DNA of 34,879 nt from Candidatus Dojkabacteria bacterium S2_J21 (GTDB taxonomy: Bacteria; Patescibacteria; Dojkabacteria; SC72): positions 1 through 34,879 of the forward strand of contig JAEHHF010000005.1 of assembly GCA_019248085.1 (NCBI GenBank), given 5' to 3'. A model generated the notes under the pieces. The model saw only the letters and a list, made by a program, of their open reading frames with translations, made no database searches and was not told the origin of the DNA. The translations under genes were made by a program, and so were the position numbers. Shown here in pieces: positions 7,720 through 15,179 of this stretch; within the stretch, counting starts at the first letter, position 1, and each line of letters begins with the position of its first letter.

Positions 7720-9216
7720 CTATAACCCTAGCATCGCTTTAGACAATATCTGAACTCTCCCATGATCATCTTTAATGGCTACATGCAAAACCATAGTAAA
7801 AGCATCTACTAGATCATCATGCTTCTCGACACCAAAGTATACCAACTGCTGTATTAAATCCTTTGAACAATCCCTAGGGAAAAACACCTTCCCAGACCTA
7901 ATTAGATATGTTACAGAATCTAATCTTGCTCTTTTGTCTTGTCCATTAACAGAAAATGCATTAGCATCACAAGACAATCTAACCAACTGCTGTATAACAG
8001 ATCTCTGATATCCAACATCCTCTACATATATTCTACATTTTCTACCAAACAAGCCAGAGACTTTAGATAATTCCTTTATTCTCTCTACAGCAGAAGGAAA
8101 ATCTAATCGTTCATTAACTGGAAACTTTTCAATATATATCTTCAATGTATCCTCATATCCAAACACATGACCCACTACCAAAGCCGTATAGTCAGCATAT
8201 GTACTAGAAGAAATTGCTAAATCCACTCCCATAACCGAATATCTATACTCTTCTCTTGCTTCTTCATCGTTAGGTAGCTCTTCATAGTACTGTATCCAAT
8301 CCTGTTGTACTATCTGATCTTCATCAGCAATAATCTTAAGCATATACTCTCTCTGCCAAGCCTTATCATCACCATTTAATCTCTTCTCTCTTTCAATAGC
8401 TTCTAAGTTAGGATACTTACCTGTCCACAATATATTTTCATCGGTATCTACTAGTGGATATTCTTTAAATACAGCATCTATCTTGTTCTCAGCTATATTC
8501 CTTTTTAATCTCATAAGTAACGAATCCTCATGCAGTAGATTCCCTACTAGTATTATCTTGGTATCCAAATCTCCAAGTGGTATCACTTCTCCTGTCAGCC
8601 AAGTATATGTCTTATCTCTGCTTTCCTTTGTTTTAACAGAATTGAGATCTTCAACATCATCACAAATAATTAAATCAGGTCTGTAAGCTCCATGCCTTAA
8701 TCCTCTAATACTCTGTTCACTTGAAGCTGCAATCAATCTAGCATTAAATTTTGGTATAACTAAAGAATATGATCCCCATTCATCAGAATCCTCTTGGAAG
8801 GGTCCTAGATCAGCCCTAAGCAATTCATTTCCCTCTAGCTCCCTCTTTATATTCGCTAAATGTGTTTTAGCCTGTTGTTGAGTTTGAGAGAGTATTACAA
8901 CACACTTCTTGTTCTGTTTTCCTAGTATTGCCCATAATGGATATGACATTGTCATAATTGTAGATTTCCCAGATCCTCTAAATGCAATGACAACTGCAAT
9001 TTTTGTATTCTCATCCTCAGTTATTGCGAACATCATCTTTTGGAATTCTGCTGTAGGATATTTAACATATTGGCTAAAGTACAAGTGAAAGAACCAATAA
9101 TGACTTTGAGTTGTAATAGCAATTCGTGCTCTCTGATCACTTAATATACTTTCAATAACATCCAGTGTAATTGTCTCTTGTGAGCTATTGCTCTGATTTT
9201 GTATCTGTTGTTCCAT
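7720..9216 (-). CDS. phage-type terminase large subunit (island 1 copy)
   Basis: A 498-aa protein with both terminase activities intact. ATPase: Walker A AFRGSGKST (about 78-86), Walker B LIICDDVED (about 182-190) and a coupling-type segment ILVGNLLHED (about 222-231). RNase H-fold nuclease: MGVDLA (Asp332), YVEDVG (Glu399/Asp400), KHDDLVDAF (Asp467/468/471). Terminases cut and pump concatemeric DNA into phage heads. It overlaps the TerS-like gene by 32 bases. No portal or capsid gene follows; the next genes are restriction-modification cargo. The paralogue is at 24350-25837, with long identical stretches around the motifs. Its role in a virion-free island is unknown: satellite packaging, or a repurposed DNA translocase-nuclease. 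Confidence 0.9.
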   Translation of the reverse strand: MEQQIQNQSNSSQETITLDVIESILSDQRARIAITTQSHYWFFHLYFSQYVKYPTAEFQKMMFAITEDENTKIAVVIAFRGSGKSTIMTMSYPLWAILGKQNKKCVVILSQTQQQAKTHLANIKRELEGNELLRADLGPFQEDSDEWGSYSLVIPKFNARLIAASSEQSIRGLRHGAYRPDLIICDDVEDLNSVKTKESRDKTYTWLTGEVIPLGDLDTKIILVGNLLHEDSLLMRLKRNIAENKIDAVFKEYPLVDTDENILWTGKYPNLEAIEREKRLNGDDKAWQREYMLKIIADEDQIVQQDWIQYYEELPNDEEAREEYRYSVMGVDLAISSSTYADYTALVVGHVFGYEDTLKIYIEKFPVNERLDFPSAVERIKELSKVSGLFGRKCRIYVEDVGYQRSVIQQLVRLSCDANAFSVNGQDKRARLDSVTYLIRSGKVFFPRDCSKDLIQQLVYFGVEKHDDLVDAFTMVLHVAIKDDHGRVQILSKAMLGL

Positions 9217-9601
9217 CTTGTGTATCTTCTGAATTTAAACTGAATGCCAGATTAAGAGACTGGCGTATAATCTCCTTTTGTTCATCATTAAGAGGTATTT
9301 CCGTATTCTTAGTTGTAACTTCAAGTTTTGGGGAATAGTTCTTATGATGGTTCTTTAACCAGAATATGATTCCTGTAAGATTTCCATTCTTAATCGCTGT
9401 AATTAATTGGCTTTCAGCCATATCATTGATCAGTTGAGAGCCTTCTTGCAAAGCAAGATCCACTTCTTCTGCGAATTTCTCATCATTCTTCTTCCATCTA
9501 TAGAATGTAGCCCTAGATACTCCAAGCTTCTCACAAGTTACTTGGATTATTGGAGTCTTCTTTAGTTGTTCTATGATTGCCTTTTTGTCTAAGCTTTTCA
9601 T
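9185..9601 (-). CDS. TerS-like HTH protein (phBC6A51-type) (island 1 copy)
   Basis: A 138-aa protein. An N-terminal helix-turn-helix (about 14-40, VTCEKLGVSRATFYRWKK) is followed by a helical segment that includes MAESQLITAI and GIIFWLKNHH, then a short acidic tail. This matches phage HTH proteins of the phBC6A51 type encoded beside terminase large subunits, taken to be small terminase subunits that recognise the packaging site. The start ATG overlaps the upstream ParB-methyltransferase stop (TAATG), and its 3' end overlaps terL, so all three genes are translated together. The island 2 copy at 25809 is about two thirds identical. Confidence 0.8.
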   Translation of the reverse strand: MKSLDKKAIIEQLKKTPIIQVTCEKLGVSRATFYRWKKNDEKFAEEVDLALQEGSQLINDMAESQLITAIKNGNLTGIIFWLKNHHKNYSPKLEVTTKNTEIPLNDEQKEIIRQSLNLAFSLNSEDTQDGTTDTKSEQ

Positions 9602-10926
9602 TATATTTTTACTGCTTTTAAGTTAGTTAATTTTTCCCATCTCTTTTTAATTACTTCTGCATACACAGGAGATTTTTCCATTAGGTAACATCTTCTTCTC
9701 ATCTTTTGGCATGCTATTAATGTTGATCCTGATCCTCCAAAAGGCTCCACTACTAAATCACCTTTCTGTGTTAGTACTTTTACATATGGGATTAGTATCT
9801 CTAGTGGTTTTGTTCCGAAAATAATGCCTTGTCCTGAGCTTTTTGCATCAGAAGCTATATGTTCTATGAAGTCTGTAGGCTGAATCTTTTTGCCTTTTTC
9901 GTATCCTTCCCAGTGTGGCTTACCCGAGATAGCATACAGAGCTGTCTGATACTCATTCTGAAGTAGTTCTTCCTCTGGTTGAGTATTGAGTACTTCCTCT
10001 TTGTACGAGGAGCCTACCATGGCTATGTCGTGTTTAGAAAAGAATTTGTATTTAGCTGAGAATCCTTGGTGTCTGTTTGGGATATGCCACACAAGCATGT
10101 TTTTTACCTTCCAATATTTCTCGATTTCAGACCAAATAATTCTTAAATTACGCCAATTCTCATACACTATGATATGGAAATCTTCTTTCGCTACTTCTGA
10201 TATATTCTTCATCCATAGCTCTGTGAAATTATCAGGCAAGACATCTGTCTCTAGGTATTTTCTATCTCTCTTATACCCAAATCCTTCAGTAGGTTTTCCG
10301 TTCTTTCTCTTCCCATGAAGGTAGTCTAAAATATAGGGCGGATCTGTCAGACATAGGTCAGCTTTCTCTCCATTCATTAACTTGAGAATATCTTCGTTGA
10401 CAGTCGAGTCTCCACACATTAGTCTGTTCTCTCCTAATTGCCATACATCACCCTTTTGTATTTCAATCTTTTTAATATCTAACTTGTTTAGTTCTTTTTT
10501 AAGATCAAATATTTCAGGACTATCATCATCCCAATCAAAGATTTGATCTAATTCTTCTGAGTTAAAGCCTACATCTTTTAAAAAATCTTCTGCAAAGTTA
10601 GCTAAGAGTTGGAAATCAAACTCTCCTTGGTTTTTGTTCAACCTTAAGTTAAGTTCTTTTTCCTTTTCTAGGTCTGGTATGTTTACATATACCACAGGCA
10701 TTTCTGTAATACCTAAAGCTTTTGCAGCTTCTATACGCATGTGCCCTCCTATGACTATGTTATGTCTATTAGGAGCACTATTAACTATTGCTGGATCTAC
10801 AATGCCAAATCTTTCGATACTGGTAGTTAGATCTTTTAAAGCTTTTTCATCCCATTTTCTAGGGTTGTAATCAGCTTTAATTAGTGTATCTATGGTTACA
10901 TAGACGGTTTGAAGTTTTTCCTTCAT
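9601..10926 (-). CDS. ParB/Srx-domain DNA methyltransferase fusion (island 1 copy)
   Basis: About 441 aa from the ATG at 10926; the in-frame ATG at 10983 would add 19 residues absent from the island 2 paralogue. The N-terminal ParB-like domain (about 5-95) has YNPRKW and IGGHMR. The C-terminal methyltransferase has DPPY (about 195-198) and a late FGGSGST AdoMet motif, so it is beta-class N4/N6. This ParB-methylase fusion is a common phage gene located just before terminase genes, where it is thought to modify phage DNA or the packaging region. Here it begins the leftward ParB-MTase, TerS, TerL operon, downstream of putative regulator X (11020-11787). Confidence 0.88.
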   Translation of the reverse strand: MKEKLQTVYVTIDTLIKADYNPRKWDEKALKDLTTSIERFGIVDPAIVNSAPNRHNIVIGGHMRIEAAKALGITEMPVVYVNIPDLEKEKELNLRLNKNQGEFDFQLLANFAEDFLKDVGFNSEELDQIFDWDDDSPEIFDLKKELNKLDIKKIEIQKGDVWQLGENRLMCGDSTVNEDILKLMNGEKADLCLTDPPYILDYLHGKRKNGKPTEGFGYKRDRKYLETDVLPDNFTELWMKNISEVAKEDFHIIVYENWRNLRIIWSEIEKYWKVKNMLVWHIPNRHQGFSAKYKFFSKHDIAMVGSSYKEEVLNTQPEEELLQNEYQTALYAISGKPHWEGYEKGKKIQPTDFIEHIASDAKSSGQGIIFGTKPLEILIPYVKVLTQKGDLVVEPFGGSGSTLIACQKMRRRCYLMEKSPVYAEVIKKRWEKLTNLKAVKI

Positions 10927-10997
10927 GGTTAAAACATTAAAAAATAAGCTATGTAAAAACCTTTTGATTTTTACACTAGCCATTTTAAGGATTTCTT

Positions 10998-11021
10998 AGT
11001 TCGGTAAAGTTCGGTCGAACT
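10998..11021. promoter_or_regulatory. direct and inverted AGTTCG repeats upstream of the ParB-methyltransferase
   Basis: AGTTCGGT occurs at 10998-11005 and 11008-11015 (10-bp period), and the second copy continues into CGAACT, making an AGTTCG/CGAACT inverted repeat that overlaps the stop codon of gene X. It could be an operator for the X protein, or a small hairpin between X and the terminase operon. No matching sequence is present at the equivalent place in island 2, where the X protein is also very different. Confidence 0.35.
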
Positions 11022-11787
11022 ATTTAAAAAGGTGGAAATATTTTGGATCTACGTACACCTGATAATCGTAGCATCTTATCAAGCTATCTACAGAACCTTT
11101 GGTAAAGATTCTGACTCTCTTATTGATTCTTCTGATCTTTAATTCAACAGCTTTATTCATATTTTTGGGTTCCTCTCTTCCATCTTTTCGGTATATTTTC
11201 TTTAAGACGTCAGAAAGGTCATCAATAGCCCATATATGTTGGATACTTTGTCTACTCTTAAAAAGCACTTGGCATATAGCTTGAGCATACTTTGTTTTTG
11301 AAAAACGAATTGATCCGTATTCTCCTAAAAAAAGCTCTGCGTTAAATTCATCAAACATCTGCCCGTAATTAGGGTCTTTTAATCTAGCGATCTCATCTTT
11401 CTGCCCATGAATTTTAAACTGCTCTTCTCTGTAAACATCCATCATTGCAGAAATCAGTTCCCCAACTTTTTTTGTTACTAAATACTGAATTGGTTCTTCA
11501 CTACTATCCTCACGCAAGTGTGTAAGTATGTGATATTTTCTAGGATCGTTTGGATCTTTTAATATTCTTCTATATTCATCTTCGGATATAGAATTAACAC
11601 CTTTAATACAAACAATCTCTTCATTAGGAAATGATTCAAGCTTAGACTGTATTTTTTTATGGAATTCAGGATATATATACACTTGGTCTTTTGTGATACT
11701 CCTTACTAGACTAAGATTTCTGTTAATTAATTGGTGGATATATTTACTTATATACTTAAATTGTTTCAGATCTTTATTTAAGTCCAT
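11020..11787 (-). CDS. gene X of island 1: putative winged-helix DNA-binding protein
   Basis: About 255 aa from the ATG at 11787; the TTG at 11793 is less likely. I do not recognise the family. The C-terminal 95 residues (pattern SKTKYAQAICQVLFKS, then DDLSDVLKK, then KIRRINKRV and a YVDPKYF ending) look like a helical domain plus beta hairpin of winged-helix type, as in OmpR-class C-terminal domains. A similar pattern ends the protein at 27627-28247, although overall identity is low. It is transcribed leftward from a promoter shared with gene Y and lies just before the ParB-methyltransferase, so it may be the island's regulator. This function is inference from position and faint fold similarity. 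Confidence 0.5.
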   Translation of the reverse strand: MDLNKDLKQFKYISKYIHQLINRNLSLVRSITKDQVYIYPEFHKKIQSKLESFPNEEIVCIKGVNSISEDEYRRILKDPNDPRKYHILTHLREDSSEEPIQYLVTKKVGELISAMMDVYREEQFKIHGQKDEIARLKDPNYGQMFDEFNAELFLGEYGSIRFSKTKYAQAICQVLFKSRQSIQHIWAIDDLSDVLKKIYRKDGREEPKNMNKAVELKIRRINKRVRIFTKGSVDSLIRCYDYQVYVDPKYFHLFK

Positions 11788-11810
11788 TACCAAAAGCCTA
11801 AAGTTTAAAC

Positions 11811-11824
11811 TATAATGTATTATA
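11811..11824. promoter_or_regulatory. overlapping divergent -10 boxes between X and Y (island 1)
   Basis: TATAAT (11811-11816, +) and ATTATA (11819-11824, a TATAAT on the minus strand) lie two bases apart in an AT-rich palindrome. Starts would be back to back, giving leaders of about 25-30 bases for X (leftward, ATG 11787) and Y (rightward, ATG 11850). The same arrangement, as a perfect palindrome, is found at 28269-28280 in island 2. Confidence 0.6.
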
Positions 11825-11849
11825 TCTTAATTATGAAGAAAGTAAGATA

Positions 11850-12356
11850 ATGCTATATATCCTCGGATTAAAACACTACTTTCAGAATACCCATAATAAA
11901 GACTTTGATAAATATATTAGAAGTTTAATCAAAAGATACAACATTTCGGCATTAGCAGAAGAATACTCAACAGAAGCCGCAATTCGTTGTACTGAGGATG
12001 GCGAATCTCAATTACTAAAAGTATCACAGACCTTAGGACTAAAGCATCTTTATTGCGACCCAACTAATCAAGAAAGAGAGAATCTTGGTATTCCGACTCA
12101 AGATCAAACCCTTAAGAAACTAGGATTAAAAGGGAAGAAAGGCATAACATCAGCTGAAGATTCACTAATCAGTTTAGAACAACGCAAATATTGGTCTATT
12201 CGAGAAAAAGAATGGCTTGCGAGAATGAAAATGGCCAAATTCTTAAAAGGTTCTACCCTATTTTTAGTTGGATATGACCATAGACTTAATTTCTCAAAAC
12301 TTCTAAGAGAGAACAATATCAAATATAAATTGTTTAAAACAAGAAGATTTAAGTGA
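11850..12356 (+). CDS. gene Y of island 1: conserved protein of unknown function
   Basis: A 168-aa protein. It begins with a hydrophobic strand (MLYILGLKH) and shows the ordered motifs EEYSTEA (about 37-43), KHLYCDPT..ER..LGI (about 65-84), REKEWL (about 114-119) and a final LFLVGYDHR strand. This motif set also occurs in a widespread uncharacterised bacterial family of about 170 aa. The alternating strands, conserved Glu pair and His suggest a small alpha/beta enzyme; a relation to ChaN/TraB-type folds is conceivable but unproven. It starts exactly where similarity to the island 2 copy (28308) begins and overlaps gene Z by four bases (GTGA), so Y and Z are coupled. Identity to the island 2 protein is only moderate outside the motifs. 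Confidence 0.65.
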   Translation: MLYILGLKHYFQNTHNKDFDKYIRSLIKRYNISALAEEYSTEAAIRCTEDGESQLLKVSQTLGLKHLYCDPTNQERENLGIPTQDQTLKKLGLKGKKGITSAEDSLISLEQRKYWSIREKEWLARMKMAKFLKGSTLFLVGYDHRLNFSKLLRENNIKYKLFKTRRFK

Positions 12357-13480
12357 ATCACCTAAGGAAAGCCCAATATTATGAGGACCTATATGACTTA
12401 TTCACTATCAAAGACTGTTTGCTAACTGTTAAAACCTCCAGAAAAGTAATTGAAGAAAAACAAAATATTGGAGACAGAAAGCTAGAAATCTCTGTTGATG
12501 GTTTTCAAAATTTACTGCTCTATTTTAAAAAGGGTGAAAGATATCGCAACAAAACAGGTACGATACAAGAATGGAAAACAAAAGATGAGAAGTTAGATAA
12601 TCGCCTCAATACTGCGATATTTCCTTCTTACATACCCTGCCAACACTGTGGGATGGAGTTAGAAGAGGAAGACAGACATATAGAAGATATTCTTAATCCC
12701 CATTCTAGAGTTCAGTTCTTCACACATTGTAAAAATTGCGAGAAAGTCATGATTGTTTACGATAATGGTGATACTTACAGTCCACAGCCTTCTCCATGCC
12801 CCCAATGTAACAGTAAATTAAAGACTTCTTCTACTTACAAAAAGAATATTTCTACAATCAGAGAAACTTGTCCAAAGTGCAAATATACAAATAAAACCAT
12901 TATTGATCACGAGAAAGAAGATCTCCGAAGAAAGAAGGAAGAGAAAAAGAACTCAGAGCTTTTAGAGAAATACCGAACTGTCTACTGTCTGTCAGATGAT
13001 GAAGGACAAAAATATATTCAAGAAATGGAAAATTTAAAAAGATTAACTGAAATGATAAAGGACTCAGAGGAGAAGAAGAAAGATCCACACTATCAGAAAG
13101 CAATAAAAGTGAAGAAACTAACTTCTGTAGAACTATTCAAGCTATTAAAGAAGATTTTTGAAAATGAAAAGTATCAAAGTTTATCTTTTGGAGACCCAGA
13201 GATTGGAAGATTTGTAATAATTCCATTTACAGTCCAAGATGCAAGAAAGTCTCGCCAAAAAGAAAAGAGCATACAAGAATTGAAGACATTAATAAACAAA
13301 CATCTTGAGAATACGAACTGGAGATTAATGAGTACAGGCATAGAGTACAGAATGGGTTACTTAACTGGACGATTAAAGGGTTATGAGAAGGATGAAGAAT
13401 TAGCAAAGTATCTTAAAAAGAGAGATAATCAGGACAAGAACTTCTGTATTGATAACAAAGGAGAGAAGGTTATTTTATAA
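12353..13480 (+). CDS. gene Z of island 1: double zinc-ribbon, coiled-coil protein
   Basis: A 375-aa protein starting at GTG 12353, coupled to Y. I know no named family. The N-terminal 90 residues contain YYEDLYDLFTIKDCL and a lysine-rich segment. Four CxxC pairs follow (Cys96/99, 126/129, 149/152, 173/176), forming two tandem zinc ribbons, then a charged, probably coiled-coil region (about 185-270), and a C-terminal domain with GIEYRMGYLTGRLKGYE. The architecture suggests nucleic-acid or protein binding. The copy at 28816 is highly similar throughout (about three quarters identical by eye), including all eight Cys, so it belongs to the conserved core rather than the cargo. Confidence 0.7.
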   Translation: MNHLRKAQYYEDLYDLFTIKDCLLTVKTSRKVIEEKQNIGDRKLEISVDGFQNLLLYFKKGERYRNKTGTIQEWKTKDEKLDNRLNTAIFPSYIPCQHCGMELEEEDRHIEDILNPHSRVQFFTHCKNCEKVMIVYDNGDTYSPQPSPCPQCNSKLKTSSTYKKNISTIRETCPKCKYTNKTIIDHEKEDLRRKKEEKKNSELLEKYRTVYCLSDDEGQKYIQEMENLKRLTEMIKDSEEKKKDPHYQKAIKVKKLTSVELFKLLKKIFENEKYQSLSFGDPEIGRFVIIPFTVQDARKSRQKEKSIQELKTLINKHLENTNWRLMSTGIEYRMGYLTGRLKGYEKDEELAKYLKKRDNQDKNFCIDNKGEKVIL

Positions 13481-13488
13481 CAATAATA

Positions 13489-14463
13489 ATGGCTAAAAGT
13501 ATTAAAAAAACAATTATTGAGAAATCTGTGAATGCACTGATTTCTGCAATTGAAATTTACAATAAGCCAGATTTTAAATACAGGGAAGAAAGTTTCTGCG
13601 TTTTAATGGTAAATGCTTGGGAACTTCTCTTGAAAGCTAAGATCCTTGATGAAAATGGTAATGATAAAAAATCCTTATACATAAAATACCACCCTAAGAA
13701 TATCAATGGTCATAGAAGCGCGAGATGGGAGTATAAATTAGCCAGAACAGGAAACAAACAAACCATAGGTTTATTAAAATGTTTGGAACTTGTTAAGCAA
13801 TACTCCAGTTTGGACTCAAACACAGAAGCTAATATCAAAACTCTTACGGAGTATAGGGATAACGCAATACATTTCTACAATCCATCTCTTAAATTAGCTA
13901 AAAGCCTACACGAAGTTGGATCAGGCTCTATAATAAGTTTTTTAAACCTGCTGCACGAATGGTTCGGCGCGACTTTAGAGCGATACAACCTATACTTGCT
14001 TCCATTATCATTCTTTAGCTCAGGATCTTATACAAAAGTACCAAGTTTAAACGAAGAAAAGTTACTTTTGGATTTTATAGAAGAAGAAAAAAGGACTCAC
14101 CCATTTGATAAGAATTCATTAAACAATTACGCAGTCTACATAAAAGTAGATTTTGGCAGTAAGTCTAGTAAAACAACAGGTATTCATCTCACAAACAATC
14201 CAAACACACCAGGAGTACACCTTTCAGATGAAGAACTTAGTAAAAAATATCCGCTGTCCTATGCTGAATTAATAGAAAAATGTAGTTCAAGATACTCAGA
14301 TTTCAAGTTAAATCAGGATTTCCACAATTATCGCAAACAGTATCTCGATAATCTAAAATTTTGTTATCCACGATATCCTAATTTAAAGCAAACAGGAGAT
14401 CCAAGATATCACTACAGTACAGGTATTTTGGAGGAATTTGATAAAAAATATACAAAAGTTTAA
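13489..14463 (+). CDS. DUF3644 domain protein (cargo B, island 1)
   Basis: A 324-aa protein whose N-terminal 170 residues match DUF3644: SALI-type helices, the INAWELLLKAK-like segment (NAWELLLKAKIL at about 42-53) and a TEYRDNAIHFYNP motif (about 124-136). The last motif resembles the Rx4-6H of HEPN-type RNases, here R-DNAI-H. DUF3644 proteins are repeatedly found in defence islands, and an RNase or toxin role is plausible but not shown. The C-terminal 150 residues are unique. It begins 8 bases after gene Z without a Shine-Dalgarno and ends just before the C-block. In island 2 this position is occupied by an unrelated UvrD-like helicase. Confidence 0.75.
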   Translation: MAKSIKKTIIEKSVNALISAIEIYNKPDFKYREESFCVLMVNAWELLLKAKILDENGNDKKSLYIKYHPKNINGHRSARWEYKLARTGNKQTIGLLKCLELVKQYSSLDSNTEANIKTLTEYRDNAIHFYNPSLKLAKSLHEVGSGSIISFLNLLHEWFGATLERYNLYLLPLSFFSSGSYTKVPSLNEEKLLLDFIEEEKRTHPFDKNSLNNYAVYIKVDFGSKSSKTTGIHLTNNPNTPGVHLSDEELSKKYPLSYAELIEKCSSRYSDFKLNQDFHNYRKQYLDNLKFCYPRYPNLKQTGDPRYHYSTGILEEFDKKYTKV

Positions 14464-14464
14464 C

Positions 14465-14637
14465 CTCTTTTTTAGGTGTCTCTTTTGTCTCATTTTAGGG
14501 TCCAGACCCGTATGTCCCGCCATTCTTTCAAGGTTGCGACAAGACCCGTCCACTATACGTGGGAAGCCCTTGGTTGCTTCATTCTTTTCTCCCAAAAATC
14601 GCATTTCCTAAATCTGAAGCCTGGTGGACGAAATTAG
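14465..14637. repeat. C-block, copy 1: conserved non-coding sequence at the right end of island 1
   Basis: A shared leader (CTCTTTTTTAG and GTCTCTTTTGTCTCATTT, starting at 14465 here and 31669 in copy 2) precedes a core that begins TCCAGAC (14501) and contains TATGTCCCGCCAT, AAGACCCGTCCACTAT (14541-14556) and, 117 bases from the start, an AGCCTGG block. Copies 2 (31669-31839) and 3 (34497-34640) keep the same blocks and spacing, while gaps between blocks vary. No conserved reading frame is seen. Copy 1 is the most diverged. Possible roles are a structured RNA, an end or recombination site, or a terminase (pac-like) recognition site. Confidence 0.65.
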
Positions 14638-14738
14638 TCGTTTTCAAGCCCATTTTGAGTATCCCTCGGTTCGAAGGTAGAAGCCTTTTGCACTACAGTT
14701 AACTTCACCTATCATTAGTTTTCTTTAATTCTCTCTGA

Positions 14739-14744
14739 TATAAT
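14739..14744 (+). promoter_or_regulatory. extended -10 promoter of island 2 nuclease gene
   Basis: TGATATAAT with 9 bases to the ATG at 14754, identical in layout to 640-645. The 14638-14738 stretch between the C-block and this box holds no gene. Confidence 0.7.
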
Positions 14745-14753
14745 TTCAGCTAT

Positions 14754-15179
14754 ATGACTAAGGAAAACACAGTTATTTCAGAAGATTTTGTTAAAAACTC
14801 TATAATTAAGTGGCTTTCTTGCAATGGTTGGGGATATTTCAAGTTTGATGATCTACATACTCATGGAGTTGATATCAGAGCAAGAGCAATAAAATATTCT
14901 AGATATTTTTACATAGAAACAAAAGGACAAGGCAAACTAAGACAATCTAGCGAAGTTGCATTTATCTACTCACTTGGTCAGATCATTACTCGAATGAAAA
15001 ATAACAAATCTACTAGAACATACTATGCTCTTGGACTTCCCCAGAAGAGTGCACAAATTGCACTTAGGAGACTTCCTTGGCAAGTAGCCAAAAAGCTTCT
15101 GCTATGTATCCTCTCAGTATCAGATAGTGGTGAGGTTACCCAATATACTTGGAAAGAGCTACAAACAACTAACAAGTAG
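14754..15179 (+). CDS. small PD-(D/E)XK nuclease-like protein (island 2 copy)
   Basis: A 141-aa protein, paralogue of 655-1080, with the same D-E-K arrangement (GVD at about 38-40, IETKG at about 54-58) and the same Gln-containing helix. The first gene of island 2, it is leaderless from the promoter at 14739. Its stop codon directly abuts the last codon of the convergent recombinase gene (15180), so no room exists for a terminator; the two genes are probably a fixed mobilisation module. Differences from copy 1 are concentrated at the two ends and around residues 105-125, outside the presumed active site. Confidence 0.65.
   Translation: MTKENTVISEDFVKNSIIKWLSCNGWGYFKFDDLHTHGVDIRARAIKYSRYFYIETKGQGKLRQSSEVAFIYSLGQIITRMKNNKSTRTYYALGLPQKSAQIALRRLPWQVAKKLLLCILSVSDSGEVTQYTWKELQTTNK

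Noticed and set aside
7720..10926. Ordinary prophage
   Set aside because: Terminase and ParB-methyltransferase genes are phage-like, but neither island has portal, capsid, tail, lysis, replication or tyrosine integrase genes, and the same reduced set is present twice with intact motifs.
14383..14604. Leftward reading frame across C-block 1, with related frames in copies 2 and 3 (a shared VxGS..N..xMAGH peptide)
   Set aside because: The similar peptides arise because the DNA itself is conserved at all codon positions, not preferentially at first and second positions. Upstream and downstream the frames carry stops at different places and there is no common start.
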